A stretch of DNA of 64,000 nt from Colwellia psychrerythraea (GCF_000764225.1 NZ_JQED01000003.1:310001-374000), one strand, 5' to 3'; shown: positions 7,750 to 19,316, counted from the first letter of the stretch. The notes: generated from the letters alone by a model not told the origin. A program made the numbers and translations.

Positions 7750-8325
7750 CTAAGCACTTAGGTGAACATAAGAAGCTGTACTTGGCATCATCAGGCTGTT
7801 ATAAGCATCAAGCTGTTTATTGGTTAATGATTGACTAGCAGTACTCTGGATAGCTTCATTTGTATGGATAACTGAGTTTCCTAGCTCTGTTTCATTCCCT
7901 TGGTTAGCTGCACTAACTCGAGGTAGTTGACCGACACCTTCTTTTATCGTCTGGTGTAATTGATATAATTCAGCATAGGTAGCTGTTAATGTTGATACCG
8001 CACTACTATTGGCAACAGATGGACTCTCCACTGTTGCAGCACTGTCATCGGTACTGGTCTGTAAGTAGACGTCAAAAAGTTTTTGCTGTTGCTGATAGTA
8101 TGACTGCATTAAGTCAATATCTTTGGCTGTTTGGTAATTTGATTTTACCTTTTCAACTTGCGCAGCTATTTTGTCATCAGCATCTTGCTGTAACGTGTTC
8201 TTTTGTTCAGGAGTTAAATGTTCATTATAATTTTGATAAAATTCTGATTGACGCCAACTTGGTTTAATAGTCGCCGTGATGAAAGCGGATGAGGAGTTAT
8301 TTGAAGACTGTATTTGCACTGTCAT
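7750..8325 (-). CDS. Hypothetical protein, Gln/Ser/Thr-rich, helical
   Basis: 191 residues from the ATG at 8325, which has AAGGTGA five bases upstream; a GTG at 8334 overlaps that ribosome-binding site and is less likely. The sequence is rich in Gln, Ser, Thr and Ala, with no signal peptide and no membrane helix. Segments such as EHLTPEQKNTLQQDADDK and QSYYQQQQKLFDVYLQ look helical; about residues 90-110 and 140-165 look disordered. I do not recognise a family. It stands alone between convergent and divergent neighbours. Confidence 0.6.
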   Translation of the reverse strand: MTVQIQSSNNSSSAFITATIKPSWRQSEFYQNYNEHLTPEQKNTLQQDADDKIAAQVEKVKSNYQTAKDIDLMQSYYQQQQKLFDVYLQTSTDDSAATVESPSVANSSAVSTLTATYAELYQLHQTIKEGVGQLPRVSAANQGNETELGNSVIHTNEAIQSTASQSLTNKQLDAYNSLMMPSTASYVHLSA

Positions 8326-8531
8326 ATTAATCACCTTATTTAGTTAACTTGCTCTAAATATAATAATTAAACGGGTGCTAGTTAGTTGTTGTCCTTTGTA
8401 AATGTCCTGCAATAAATTGTTGTTTGTATTTTATACAATTTTTTGACTGTGAATTAGCTGGAACAGCTTTGTATATGTTGTTCAGCGAGCGTTATCGTCA
8501 AACAACAAAGGGGTTTTATCGAAGTCATATT

Positions 8532-9872
8532 CTATTCTTGATCAGCGGGGTTTAAATACGCAGAATCAGCTTTAATTTTTGCAATGACGTTAAGCCTTTC
8601 TGTTGCCATTGCTTCTTTTATCGCTAGGCCTTGTAAACCTTTTTCAACAAAGGGTTGGGCGGTCACTGCTCTGGCTGCTTTAACTGCGGATTGCAAATAT
8701 TGCTCTTGTGGATAAACACGGTTTTCAAAACCTAAACGACCTAAAAAATCAGCCTTACAGGCCATTAAAAATAAGTCGAACTCTTCTGGTTTTCGCCAAA
8801 TATCAAGTTGATTAAACATTTTTAATAATGTACTGGCTTTTAGTTCAAAAGCTTTATGACTATGCAAGTGAAATTCGCAAACTTTCAAAGCAAGTTGTTT
8901 GTAATGGGAAGGTATTTTTAACTGTCTACAGATACGTTCAACTAAGGGTAAACCTGATTTTTCATGGCCTTTATGGCTAGGCCATAATTTATCAGGAGTA
9001 ATACCTTTCCCCAAATCGTGACACAGAGCAGCAAAACGTACTGCCGTTCTATGATCACTTTGTTCAACAGGTATGGCTTGTGTTAACAAAACCGCTTGTT
9101 GTAATACCATCATGGTATGTATGCCACTACAAATTTCAGGGTGCCAAAGGGCGGGGTTTGGGATGCCCCACAAAACAGCAAGTTCAGGCCATAATTCTTC
9201 TAAGGCATTACATTGTTGCAGTACTTCAAAAAAGACTTCAGGGTTGCCTGTATGAATGTCTGAATTAGCACCGCCGTCAGCTAAGCTTAATTGCATTTCT
9301 TGCCAAACTCGCTCAGGTGTTAAACATTTGAGCTCGCCACTGGCGCTAATTTCTTGCATTAAGTTAAGTGTTTCATCGGCAATGGTAAAACCATATTTAT
9401 AATAACGTGCTGCAAAACGTGCGACGCGAAGAACTCGTAAAGGATCTTCAATAAATGCGTCGCTGACATGGCGTAAAATACGGTCATTAAGATCGCGTTG
9501 GCCGTTGTAAGGATCAATTATCTCACCATTTTGGTCCATTGCCATGGCATTGACGGTTAGATCGCGCCTGAGTAAATCTTGCTCTAGAGTAACATCTGGA
9601 GCGAAGTAGCAGCTAAAACCGGTATAACCTTGGCCTTGTTTGCGCTCGGTACGAGCTAAGGCATATTCCGCTTTGGTTTTCGGGTGTAAAAAAACAGGGA
9701 AATCTTTACCTACTTGCTGGTAACCGAGCTTTAACATTTGCTCAACACTGGCACCAACCACTAAATAATCTTCATCTTTTATCGGACGATTGAGTAGCTT
9801 GTCGCGCACAGCTCCACCGACTAAGTAACTGTTAAGTTGGCTATTTTTAATTTCAGGTTTGCTGATTAACAA
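8532..9872 (-). CDS. cca: CCA-adding tRNA nucleotidyltransferase with HD domain
   Basis: 446 residues. The N-terminal class II nucleotidyltransferase shows YLVGGAVRDKLLNR, the catalytic-type DEDYLVVG, and RRDLTVNAMA with the flexible-loop region; RVLRVARFAARY follows. A central HD domain is marked by ALCHDLGKG and HKGHEKSG, and the gene ends with the helical C-terminal part, as in the long E. coli-type enzyme. It adds or repairs the 3' CCA of tRNA, and the HD part has phosphohydrolase activity in relatives. There is no ATG near the conserved start; a TTG at 9872 is the only reasonable initiator and gives about 14 extra N-terminal residues. Confidence 0.93.
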   Translation of the reverse strand: MLISKPEIKNSQLNSYLVGGAVRDKLLNRPIKDEDYLVVGASVEQMLKLGYQQVGKDFPVFLHPKTKAEYALARTERKQGQGYTGFSCYFAPDVTLEQDLLRRDLTVNAMAMDQNGEIIDPYNGQRDLNDRILRHVSDAFIEDPLRVLRVARFAARYYKYGFTIADETLNLMQEISASGELKCLTPERVWQEMQLSLADGGANSDIHTGNPEVFFEVLQQCNALEELWPELAVLWGIPNPALWHPEICSGIHTMMVLQQAVLLTQAIPVEQSDHRTAVRFAALCHDLGKGITPDKLWPSHKGHEKSGLPLVERICRQLKIPSHYKQLALKVCEFHLHSHKAFELKASTLLKMFNQLDIWRKPEEFDLFLMACKADFLGRLGFENRVYPQEQYLQSAVKAARAVTAQPFVEKGLQGLAIKEAMATERLNVIAKIKADSAYLNPADQE

Positions 9873-10003
9873 AGTACGACCAAAATGAAGTGAATGTTAA
9901 ATAAAGTGTATCATAAGATAAGCATAAGTTCAGGGATAGTCCGTTTGGCATAGCAGCTGGAGTGGCTACCATGCCCAACGTTACAAATAGTTAGAATTAA
10001 CCA

Positions 10004-12169
10004 TTAGAATTGATAGTTAACCCCCATATTTACCGTGGTTCCTAGACCTTTGATGTTGTAACCACCGTAGGTGTAACCTTGCGATTTTGTCGGATAATAA
10101 TCTTGGTTAAATAAATTTTCGACGCCAACAAAGGCTGACCAATCATCCGCGAAGTTATAATTGCCACTTAAGTTAACTACCTGATAACTATCAATAGGAC
10201 CTTGATCTCCTACATATTTTCCATCAACAGGTTCAAATCGTTTGCGATCGCCAACGTATAAATAATTGATAGCTACACTGATATCACTATTAGGGTTCCA
10301 GTTTACATTGACTGTCGCTTTTGGTGGACTGATTTGTTTCGCCCCTAAATAAACATCAGCTTCCGTATTTTTGCCTTCTACCCAGCTATAAGTAGCATTA
10401 ACTGCCCAAGCATCGTTAATGTCATAATTAATTAACGCTTCATAGCCATAAATTTCTTGTGGTGCTCGTACAGGCATATAAACACCAGTAGTTTCATTGA
10501 ATTTATTGGTTGTTCCTAACTCAGAGGTACTAAAATATGTGGCAAATTCAAAGTGCACTTGTTCAAAATCAGAGCTGAAACCTAGTTCATAATTATCAAT
10601 AATTGACGCTTCAGTACGAATAAGAGAAATATCGGTTACGGTTGCTGTGCGTAATAAGCGGCCAGTGTCAGAGATATCAGCGCCTTGTGAATAGCTAACA
10701 AAAGGACTAAATAATGGCAGCGCATTATATTTTATTCCAATATTATAGGTGGTCGCTTTATAATTTAGTGTGTCTCCTGTGACATCGACTGGAACAGAAC
10801 ATTGCTCAGCGCTTTTGCATAACTTAAGGGTACTGTAATCATTCACTGTTAAATCAATGTCTTCTTGTCTGATACCTAATTTAATAACGAGGTCATCATT
10901 ATAAATCAACTTGGTTTGTAAGAAACCAGCGAGATTTTCCATATCCATTTCTGGTACCCAAACTCTGCCGTCTACCATAGATTGTGAAGTAACATCATTC
11001 AGTGCGTCTATGCCGTAAATGAAGGTGGCTTCAAGTGAGTCACCGTTATCAAAGCTGAAATCAACTAGTGAATTAAAGGTTACCCGCAGGCCTTTTTTTT
11101 CTGAATTTATTAATGATTGCCCACCGGCATAACCTGCATCTGGATTAGCAAGTACTGGCGAGTAAAAGAAAGTATTGTCTACTTCTTGACTGTAAAGATC
11201 TACCATCAACTGTGTTTGCTTAAATATTTCATCATCTACGTATTTAAGCATCATATTATGGTTACTTGGACCTTGTGGCTCTCCTAAGACGACTTGGCCT
11301 TCAGTTAATGGGATAGCTTGCGTTTTTTCACCTGTATTGATATTGCCAACTTGATCGATTAAGTCGACATCTTGTTTAGATTGATAATAGTTATAGGTGA
11401 ACTGTAACGATTTTTCATCGTCAAAATGATATCCTACTTTAGCAAAGTAATCTTGCATCACAGCATCTGATAAACCGTATTTTAAACCTAAAATATCACC
11501 GTCTGCATCGCGTTGTAAGCCATTTTCTTCGTAACTAGCATTAAGAACATAATCGAAGTTATTTATTTCGCCATTAATGCCTCCTTCAAAGCGTTGCCCA
11601 ATTGAATCTTCAGTTTCTACCGCACTAAAGCGACTAGATATACTGGCATGACCGCTTAGCTTCTTATCACTATTTGCTTTTTTAGTGATGTAATTGATGA
11701 TACCACCTGCAGCACCATTACCGTAAATAGAGGTCGCTCCTTTAATGACTTCAATACGTTCAATAACACTGGCATCGAGTGTTCTAATGCCTAAAGAACC
11801 ATTACGTAATGGCGTCGATTGTGGAACGCCATCAATCATTACTAATGGAGAGCGTCCGCGAAGAGTTTGTCCTGAATTACTTGATGATCCAGTACTAGGT
11901 GCCATGCCTGGAACAAGGTTTGCCAATAAACTTTGGATTTCTGAGGAAACCTTCAGCTGCGCGGCAATTTGTTTTTGGCTGATTATGGTGATGGAAGCAG
12001 GGACTTCATCAATATTTTCTGCAATACGACTACCGGTAACGATAATGCGCTCAATATCTTTTTCGGCAGAGCTTGTTTGCATTGCATTTGTTGCAGATAG
12101 GTTTTCTTGGCTGACTGCTTGGCCGCTTATAATAAGTGCCAATAGCGTAATAGATGTTTTTAACACCAT
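10004..12169 (-). CDS. TonB-dependent outer-membrane receptor, siderophore type
   Basis: 721 residues with a signal peptide (cleaved near GQAVSQEN). The TonB-box region IERIIVTGSR is followed by a plug domain (about 50-165) with LRGRSPLVMIDGVPQS, IERIEVIKGATSIYGNGAAGGIINYITKK, and then a 22-strand barrel ending in the aromatic VNMGVNYQF. Plug and barrel resemble ferric-siderophore receptors of the IutA/FecA type. It would import an iron chelate using TonB energy. A Fur-like sequence sits about 50 bp upstream of the start, in line with iron control. No siderophore synthesis or ABC transporter genes are nearby, so the ligand may be made by another organism. Substrate is not deducible. Confidence 0.88.
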   Translation of the reverse strand: MVLKTSITLLALIISGQAVSQENLSATNAMQTSSAEKDIERIIVTGSRIAENIDEVPASITIISQKQIAAQLKVSSEIQSLLANLVPGMAPSTGSSSNSGQTLRGRSPLVMIDGVPQSTPLRNGSLGIRTLDASVIERIEVIKGATSIYGNGAAGGIINYITKKANSDKKLSGHASISSRFSAVETEDSIGQRFEGGINGEINNFDYVLNASYEENGLQRDADGDILGLKYGLSDAVMQDYFAKVGYHFDDEKSLQFTYNYYQSKQDVDLIDQVGNINTGEKTQAIPLTEGQVVLGEPQGPSNHNMMLKYVDDEIFKQTQLMVDLYSQEVDNTFFYSPVLANPDAGYAGGQSLINSEKKGLRVTFNSLVDFSFDNGDSLEATFIYGIDALNDVTSQSMVDGRVWVPEMDMENLAGFLQTKLIYNDDLVIKLGIRQEDIDLTVNDYSTLKLCKSAEQCSVPVDVTGDTLNYKATTYNIGIKYNALPLFSPFVSYSQGADISDTGRLLRTATVTDISLIRTEASIIDNYELGFSSDFEQVHFEFATYFSTSELGTTNKFNETTGVYMPVRAPQEIYGYEALINYDINDAWAVNATYSWVEGKNTEADVYLGAKQISPPKATVNVNWNPNSDISVAINYLYVGDRKRFEPVDGKYVGDQGPIDSYQVVNLSGNYNFADDWSAFVGVENLFNQDYYPTKSQGYTYGGYNIKGLGTTVNMGVNYQF

Positions 12170-12213
12170 GTATTCCTTCTAAGTATTTGGGGTAAGAAAT
12201 TAACTGACCACAT

Positions 12214-12232
12214 CTTAATGATAATTGTTTTT
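12214..12232 (-). promoter_or_regulatory. Possible Fur box
   Basis: CTTAATGATAATTGTTTTT agrees with the 19-bp Fur consensus at about 12 of 19 positions, with the core AATGATAAT intact. It lies 45-63 bp upstream of the TonB-dependent receptor start. Confidence 0.45.
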
Positions 12233-12336
12233 ATTTGCAATTAAATGTTGCGCAATTACTCTAAATTTAGTTACTCTTTGACATCTAGCATGCAAGCAGT
12301 TAATTTTGTACCTTCTTTTCTTTGTTCAGATACACC

Positions 12337-14025
12337 ATGTACCGCAATTTTTTTTCATTAAGCGAACTACCTTTTTCAATTTCTCCTGATCCTAAATATT
12401 TATTTATGAGTGATCGGCACAAGGAAGCCTTGTCACATTTAACTTATGGCTTAGGTGAGGTGGGTGGTTTTGCACTATTAACTGGTGAAGTAGGAACAGG
12501 TAAAACGACAATTAGCCGCTGTTTAATGGAGCAATTACCGGAAAATACTCATGCTGCTTTTATTCTTAACCCTACTTTATCTTGCCAAGAGTTACTTGCT
12601 ACCTTATGTGATCAGTTAAAAATTCGTCACCGAAAAACGGGAGCTAGCTTAAAAACCTTAACCGATAAAATTTCTGAAAAATTACTGAAAAATCATGAAA
12701 ATGATATCAATACATTATTGATTATTGATGAAGCTCAACACTTACAACCCGAAGTATTAGAACAGTTACGTTTACTTACTAACTTAGAAACCAATACTAA
12801 AAAATTGTTACAGGTAATATTGATAGGGCAACCTGAATTACAGCAATTATTGCAGCGTCGTGATTTACGGCAATTAGCACAACGCATAACGGCAAGATAT
12901 CACTTAATGCCGCTAACTAAGCAAGAATTAGCACAATATATCCAGCATCGTTTAACGGTCGCCGATTGTGTAAGACCACTTTTTGATAAAGGGGCATTAA
13001 GTAAAGTTCACCAATTATCTCAAGGTGTGCCAAGGCTAATTAATTTATTGTGCCATAGCGCATTGATGCTGGCTTATAATCAAAATGACAGTGTTGTTAA
13101 TAAGAAAACTGTCATTGCGGCAGGCGAACGTGCATTAGGAGAGGAGGTAACAAGAAAAGAAAGTCGTTTTCATTACAATAATATTTTGATGTTTTCTACG
13201 ATATTGAGTGTCGCTGCTTTCTTTGCTTTAGCTGGTTTTTGGTGGGGGCAAACTCCTGTTAAGGAAAATTTGGCAAAGAGTAACCAGGAAGATGTAAGCA
13301 AGACTGAAGCACAGCCGATTGGTACTGAGTTGGCAAAGGTTATCGTAAAAAATGATAAAAGACTATCAGATGATCAGAAGGCGCAATCAGAACAAGTTGA
13401 AATTGATATCCACGATAAAACACCTAATGTAAGCACAGAGCACTCACCCTCTACTATCTCACGTGTTAAGGTTGAAAAACTGCATAAGGTCAAAGCCGAC
13501 AGTGAATTAAATATTTCCCAAGCAGTTGACAATAAAACTAACGAGTCAAAGAAGGAGGAAACTCTGTTAGTTAGTGGTGAAAAAAGTAACTCGCCTGATG
13601 AAAGTAAGCAAGGTAGTAACTATAAGCTTAACGAAGTTGAAGGTGTTTCTAGTGATTTATTAGCGCGTTTTCAAGCGGCAATAGATGAAACCAGCGCAGA
13701 AAATACCTCTGGCAGCCAGTCAAAAGGTGCTAGAGTAGACAATAACCCTAATACATATGACTTACCTATCAATTCTAATGAAGAGGTTGCATTTAAGTCA
13801 CTGACTCAAATGCCGCAACAGCTACAAAATGCTTTACCAAGTTTGCAATTTGAACAACACATTTATGCTTCTGATGGCCAGGGCTGGGTCAATGTAAATG
13901 GTCGAGATCGCTATGAAGGTGACCACATAGCTGATGATTTGATTGTAGAGAAAATATTACCGCAACAAGTCATTCTTTCTTTTCGAGGTGAAAAATTCAG
14001 TTTACCTGCATTGACTAATTGGTAG
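12337..14025 (+). CDS. GspA-GspB (ExeA-ExeB) fusion protein
   Basis: 562 residues from the ATG at 12337 (MYRNFFSLSELPFSISPDPKY, the usual ExeA beginning); a TTG 15 bp upstream is possible. The N-terminal half is an AAA ATPase: Walker A GEVGTGKTT, Walker B LLIIDEAQ and an Arg-rich sensor region QRRDLRQLAQRI. A transmembrane helix follows (about 285-303, IGVAAFF-type). A long Lys/Ser/Glu-rich periplasmic linker follows, then a C-terminal GspB domain (LPSLQFEQHIYASDGQGWVNVNGR to the end). ExeA and ExeB normally form a complex that opens peptidoglycan for type II secretin assembly; here both are one chain. No other gsp genes are adjacent. Confidence 0.85.
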   Translation: MYRNFFSLSELPFSISPDPKYLFMSDRHKEALSHLTYGLGEVGGFALLTGEVGTGKTTISRCLMEQLPENTHAAFILNPTLSCQELLATLCDQLKIRHRKTGASLKTLTDKISEKLLKNHENDINTLLIIDEAQHLQPEVLEQLRLLTNLETNTKKLLQVILIGQPELQQLLQRRDLRQLAQRITARYHLMPLTKQELAQYIQHRLTVADCVRPLFDKGALSKVHQLSQGVPRLINLLCHSALMLAYNQNDSVVNKKTVIAAGERALGEEVTRKESRFHYNNILMFSTILSVAAFFALAGFWWGQTPVKENLAKSNQEDVSKTEAQPIGTELAKVIVKNDKRLSDDQKAQSEQVEIDIHDKTPNVSTEHSPSTISRVKVEKLHKVKADSELNISQAVDNKTNESKKEETLLVSGEKSNSPDESKQGSNYKLNEVEGVSSDLLARFQAAIDETSAENTSGSQSKGARVDNNPNTYDLPINSNEEVAFKSLTQMPQQLQNALPSLQFEQHIYASDGQGWVNVNGRDRYEGDHIADDLIVEKILPQQVILSFRGEKFSLPALTNW

Positions 14026-14061
14026 CTTTTTCTATTACCTTCATTATGTCTTAGTGGAAAT

Positions 14062-14099
14062 AAAAAGCCTAGCTAAGTAGTTACTCGGCTAGGCTATTC
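14062..14099. terminator. Terminator between gspAB and leuD
   Basis: AGCCTAGC (14066-14073) pairs with GCTAGGCT (14088-14095), with A-rich sequence on the left and T-containing sequence on the right. Convergent genes flank it, so it may work in both directions. Confidence 0.6.
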
Positions 14100-14149
14100 T
14101 ATTATTCTTATGGACTTAATGATATGTCTGTATTAAATCACGGTTTAGC

Positions 14150-14746
14150 TTATTGCCAAGCAGGCATTTTTTCTTCAAAGGCTTTGATGGTATCAAGTTT
14201 ATTTAACGTCCAACCGACACTATCAACCCCATTTTCTAAGCTATATTGTTGAAATTCGTTTAAACTAAATTTAAACGATAATTCTCCACAAGTAATGATG
14301 TTATTAGGTAAGTCTACCTTCAGTGTTAGTTGAGCATTAGGTGATAGTTTGAATAATTGGTCAATTTCATCTTCACTAAGCTTAATGGGTAAAATGCCTA
14401 TATTGATACAATTACCATAAAAAATATCAGCGAAGCTTGATGAAAGTATCACTTTAAATCCGTATTCTTGTAATGCCCATGGTGCGTGTTCACGAGATGA
14501 TCCACAGCCAAAGTTTTCACGAGCGAGTAAAATACTAGCATCTTTATATTCGGGCTTGTTGATAATAAATTCAGGGTTAACTTGCGTACCTTCGTGATCT
14601 AAATAACGACTGTCGTGAAATAAATGCACACCAAAGCCAATACGCTCAGTTTTTTGTAAAAATTGTTTAGGGATGATCTGATCGGTATCGACGTTTGCAA
14701 CATCTAATGGTACAACCAAACCTGTATGTGTATTAAATTTTTCCAT
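14150..14746 (-). CDS. leuD: 3-isopropylmalate dehydratase small subunit
   Basis: 198 residues from the ATG at 14746, which has GAGG eight bases upstream; an in-frame TTG at 14752 is a weaker start. LeuD signature segments are present: VDTDQIIPKQFLQ, ENFGCGSSREHAPWAL and YGNCINIGILPI. With LeuC it forms the aconitase-type isomerase that converts 2-isopropylmalate to 3-isopropylmalate in leucine synthesis. It is the last gene of leuABCD, 29 bp after leuC. Confidence 0.95.
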   Translation of the reverse strand: MEKFNTHTGLVVPLDVANVDTDQIIPKQFLQKTERIGFGVHLFHDSRYLDHEGTQVNPEFIINKPEYKDASILLARENFGCGSSREHAPWALQEYGFKVILSSSFADIFYGNCINIGILPIKLSEDEIDQLFKLSPNAQLTLKVDLPNNIITCGELSFKFSLNEFQQYSLENGVDSVGWTLNKLDTIKAFEEKMPAWQ

Positions 14747-14775
14747 GTTCAATTCCTCAATAAGGTTATAGGCTG

Positions 14776-16191
14776 TTACGCATTTAAGTCTACGAAGTGA
14801 CCCGTTATTGCTGCTGCTGCCGCCATTTCAGGGCTCACTAAGTGAGTGCGACTGCCACGGCCTTGGCGACCTTCAAAGTTACGGTTACTCGTTGATGCAC
14901 AGCGATCACCCTCTTCAAGTACATCGTCATTCATGCCTAAGCACATTGAACAACCAGGTAAGCGCCATTCAAAACCAGCTTCGGTGAATATTTTATCTAA
15001 ACCTTCGCTTTCTGCTTGCTCTTTTACTCGATATGAACCAGGTACTATGATGGCATCTACATTGTCGACAACTCGCTGACCTTGAAACTGTTGAACAATA
15101 CCGGCAGCGGCGCGCAAATCTTCTATACGTGAATTAGTACAAGAACCAATAAAGACTTTATTCACTTGGATATCAGTCATTTTGGTACCCGCCGTTAGCC
15201 CCATATAGTTAAGAGCACTAACACACGATTCTTTTTCAATGGGATCACTAAAGTCTTCCGGTGAAGGTACAATACCATCGACACTGATCACTTGTCCTGG
15301 GTTAGTACCCCAAGTCACTTGCGCTTTGATGTCTTTCGCATTTAACGTTAATACCGCATCAAAAGTGGCATCATCATCTGATTTTAGGTTCGTCCAATCA
15401 ACAACAGCTTGCTTAAATATTTCACCTTTTGGTGCGTATTCTTTGCCTTCCACGTAATCAAAAGTGGTTTGATCCGGTGCTATTAAACCTGCTTTTGCGC
15501 CAAATTCGATACTCATGTTACATACTGTCATGCGCTCTTCCATGCTTAACGCTTCGATAGCTTCACCACAGTACTCAACTACATAACCTGTTGCACCAGC
15601 ACTACCCGTTTTACCGATAATTGCTAAGATAATATCTTTTGCGCTAATGCCTGCGCCAACATGACCTTTAACTTCAATTTTCATCGTTTTTGCTTTGTTT
15701 TGACGTAAAGTCTGGGTAGCAAATACATGTTCTACTTCAGACGTACCAATACCAAAAGCAAGCGCGCCGAAAGCGCCATGTGTCGCTGTATGTGAGTCAC
15801 CACAAACAATGATAGTACCAGGTAAAGTTAGCCCTAATTCCGGCCCAATAACATGGGCAATACCCTGATTCTTGTGGCCCATATCAAATAGCTCAATGCC
15901 AAATTCTTTACAGTTTATGCCTAATGCACGTAGTTGATTAGCAGCACCTTCACCAGCAGCATCAATTTTAATTGAACGGGTTGAAATATTATGATCCATC
16001 GTTGCAATAGTACGTTCAGGATGACGTACTGGGCGCTTATGAAAGCGTAAATTTGCAAAAGCTTGTGGCGAAGTCACTTCATGAATTAGATGTCGATCCA
16101 CATATAATAATGGCGTTTCACCTTCAGCTGCTTCAACCAAGTGGCTTTGCCATAATTTCTCATACATGGTTTTCGGGGTAGAAATTGTCAT
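14776..16191 (-). CDS. leuC: 3-isopropylmalate dehydratase large subunit
   Basis: 471 residues from the ATG at 16191 ([17 protein letters not shown]). A longer in-frame reading back to 16257 overlaps leuB and is unlikely. The 4Fe-4S ligands are in [14 protein letters not shown] and [10 protein letters not shown], and [27 protein letters not shown] is the aconitase signature. It is the catalytic subunit of isopropylmalate isomerase. The leuB stop codon ends one base before this start, so translation is probably coupled. Confidence 0.95.
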   Translation of the reverse strand: MTISTPKTMYEKLWQSHLVEAAEGETPLLYVDRHLIHEVTSPQAFANLRFHKRPVRHPERTIATMDHNISTRSIKIDAAGEGAANQLRALGINCKEFGIELFDMGHKNQGIAHVIGPELGLTLPGTIIVCGDSHTATHGAFGALAFGIGTSEVEHVFATQTLRQNKAKTMKIEVKGHVGAGISAKDIILAIIGKTGSAGATGYVVEYCGEAIEALSMEERMTVCNMSIEFGAKAGLIAPDQTTFDYVEGKEYAPKGEIFKQAVVDWTNLKSDDDATFDAVLTLNAKDIKAQVTWGTNPGQVISVDGIVPSPEDFSDPIEKESCVSALNYMGLTAGTKMTDIQVNKVFIGSCTNSRIEDLRAAAGIVQQFQGQRVVDNVDAIIVPGSYRVKEQAESEGLDKIFTEAGFEWRLPGCSMCLGMNDDVLEEGDRCASTSNRNFEGRQGRGSRTHLVSPEMAAAAAITGHFVDLNA

Positions 16192-16192
16192 T

Positions 16193-17293
<1,101 letters not shown>

Positions 17294-17355
17294 TTATATT
17301 TTAGAAACTTTTTAGCGATTGATTCGCTACTGCTAATTTTATTTGTTTTAGGCGA

Positions 17356-18924
17356 TTAGGCTTGTTTTGCGGATTTCAAATCGGCAATAGTCATCGCTCT
17401 ATGTATGCTGTTTAGTGCATTAATTAATGCTTGGCCTGACGCTTCAATCACATCAGTTTCTAAACCATATCCGTGGAAATTTCTACCTTGCCAAATGATA
17501 ACTAAATCGGCTTGTCCTAAGCCATCTTCACCTGAGCCTTTGTTTGATATTTTATAATCTTTTACTTCAAATTCAATATCCACACTTTGCTTGATTGCTT
17601 GATAAAGCGCATCAACAGGACCGTTACCCGTTGCTGCGTGAATCTTGCAGTTTTCTTTATCTCCTGAAATCAGTTTTATGCTCGCAGTAGAAAACTCTCC
17701 ATCGCCACATTGCACATTAATAGTGTCTAACTGGAAAAAATCTTGTAAATCTTTTTGCTGTAATTTAAATACTAATGCTTCTAAGTCATCATCAAAAACT
17801 TGACCTTTTTTATCTGCCAAAGCTAAAAAATCAGCATATAACTCTTCAATCTCATAATCACTTTCTTTATAGCCTAAACTTTCCATGCGATGTTTAATGA
17901 CATGACGACCACTACGCGACGTTAAATTTAATTTGGTTTTTGCGATACCGACACTTTCAGGCGTCATTATCTCATAAGTATTACTTGCTTTTAACATGCC
18001 ATCTTGATGAATACCTGATGAATGGCTAAAAGCATTACCGCCAACAATGGCTTTGTTTAACTGCACTGGCATATTACACACAGTGCTAACTAGTTTTGAG
18101 GTACGAGCAATTTCTTGATGATTTATATTAGTATTAACACCTAACAATGCCTGGCGGGTTTGCATGATCATGGCAACTTCTTCTAATGAACAGTTACCCG
18201 CGCGTTCACCTATACCGTTGATGGTACATTCAATTTGACGAGCTCCAGCTTGCACTGCTGCCATAGAGTTTGCAACGGCTAAACCTAAGTCGTTGTGACA
18301 ATGAACAGAAATGATTGCTTGATCGATATTAGGCACACGATTAAATAAGTTAGTTATGATGCCTTGAAATTCAAAAGGTAGAGTATAACCAACCGTATCT
18401 GGAATGTTGACTGTAGTGGCACCAGCTTTAATCGCACTTTCTACCATACGACATAAATTATCTATAGGAGTGCGGCCCGCATCTTCACAAGAGAATTCAA
18501 CATCATCGGTGTACTTTCGTGCATGCTTAACGGCGTGAACAGCCATCGCCTCAACGTCAGAAAATTCTTTTTTTAGTTTTTGTTGTACATGAACATCAGA
18601 GGTTGAAATAAAGGTATGGATACGAAATTGATCAGCAACTTTTAGCGCTTGACCACAGGCATCTATATCAGCTTCTACTGCACGTGCTAAACCACAAACT
18701 CGGGCATTTTTAACGGTCCGTGCAATTTGTTGTACCGATTCAAAATCACCAGGTGAAGACACTGGAAAGCCAACTTCCATAACATCTACCCCTAAGCGTT
18801 CAATCGCTAAGGCAATTTGAAGTTTTTCATGAACAGACAAGCTAGCATTCAATGCTTGCTCGCCATCACGTAAAGTGGTGTCAAAAATTATAACTTGATC
18901 GTTGTTAATTGCTGGGTTGCTCAT
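17356..18924 (-). CDS. leuA: 2-isopropylmalate synthase
   Basis: 522 residues. The catalytic TIM barrel begins with [19 protein letters not shown]; the metal site is in [15 protein letters not shown], and [15 protein letters not shown] plus [18 protein letters not shown] are classical signatures. The C-terminal 130 residues form the leucine-binding regulatory domain, so the enzyme should be feedback-inhibited. It condenses acetyl-CoA with 2-oxoisovalerate, the first committed step of leucine synthesis. The gene is preceded by a leader peptide and attenuator. Confidence 0.96.
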   Translation of the reverse strand: MSNPAINNDQVIIFDTTLRDGEQALNASLSVHEKLQIALAIERLGVDVMEVGFPVSSPGDFESVQQIARTVKNARVCGLARAVEADIDACGQALKVADQFRIHTFISTSDVHVQQKLKKEFSDVEAMAVHAVKHARKYTDDVEFSCEDAGRTPIDNLCRMVESAIKAGATTVNIPDTVGYTLPFEFQGIITNLFNRVPNIDQAIISVHCHNDLGLAVANSMAAVQAGARQIECTINGIGERAGNCSLEEVAMIMQTRQALLGVNTNINHQEIARTSKLVSTVCNMPVQLNKAIVGGNAFSHSSGIHQDGMLKASNTYEIMTPESVGIAKTKLNLTSRSGRHVIKHRMESLGYKESDYEIEELYADFLALADKKGQVFDDDLEALVFKLQQKDLQDFFQLDTINVQCGDGEFSTASIKLISGDKENCKIHAATGNGPVDALYQAIKQSVDIEFEVKDYKISNKGSGEDGLGQADLVIIWQGRNFHGYGLETDVIEASGQALINALNSIHRAMTIADLKSAKQA

Positions 18925-18993
18925 TTTTTATCCTTTAAACTTTTGCTAATGTCTGCATTATTAGTTATTCACGACTAACCTAACTGCGGACAT

Positions 18994-19021
18994 AAAAAAA
19001 CCCGCGATTGTTAGCGCGGGT
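18994..19021 (-). terminator. leu operon attenuator
   Basis: On the minus strand CCCGCG (19020-19015 region) pairs with CGCGGG (19006-19001) across a CTAACAAT-type loop and is followed by seven T (the A run at 18994-19000). It lies between the leader peptide and leuA, 70 bp before the leuA start, the standard position of an attenuator. Confidence 0.88.
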
Positions 19022-19077
19022 TTTATTTTATTTCTACTTAGTTCTCAATAATTAAACTTTTGAAGAAGCAACAAAAC

Positions 19078-19140
19078 CTAGACGCGCATGATGAGTGCGA
19101 GGAGGAGGTTATTTTCAATGCGCTTAATTAATTTAATCAT
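19078..19140 (-). CDS. leuL: leu operon leader peptide
   Basis: A 20-codon open frame, ATG at 19140 and TAG at 19078-19080, encodes MIKLIKRIENNLLLALIMRV. Four CTC leucine codons stand within five positions (LLLAL), and CTC is uncommon in the AT-rich neighbouring genes. Ribosome stalling here when charged tRNA-Leu is scarce would prevent the downstream terminator from forming. The peptide, its position and the attenuator together make a classical transcription-attenuation system. The ribosome-binding site is weak. Confidence 0.85.
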   Translation of the reverse strand: MIKLIKRIENNLLLALIMRV

Positions 19141-19232
19141 ATGAGTCATTTAATTTCATTTTTAGCTTTGCTTAAAAATGCGGGGAAAGCTAATAAATAT
19201 TCTTTTTTAAGAGAAAACTATTCAGTACACTA

Positions 19233-19262
19233 TTAATAGCGCAGTTACTCTAACTATGTCAA
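19233..19262 (-). promoter_or_regulatory. Likely leu operon promoter
   Basis: On the minus strand TTGACA (19262-19257), an 18-bp spacer and TATTAA (19238-19233). Start would be about 85 nt before the leader peptide. Confidence 0.5.
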
Positions 19263-19316
19263 ATGAAAAATAATTTATCGCTAGACGGTTTAGTTATATG
19301 CACTGTTAATTCTCAT

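Noticed and set aside
9947..9980. Hairpin beyond the TonB-dependent receptor as terminator
   Set aside because: The stem has two mismatches and no T run on either strand.
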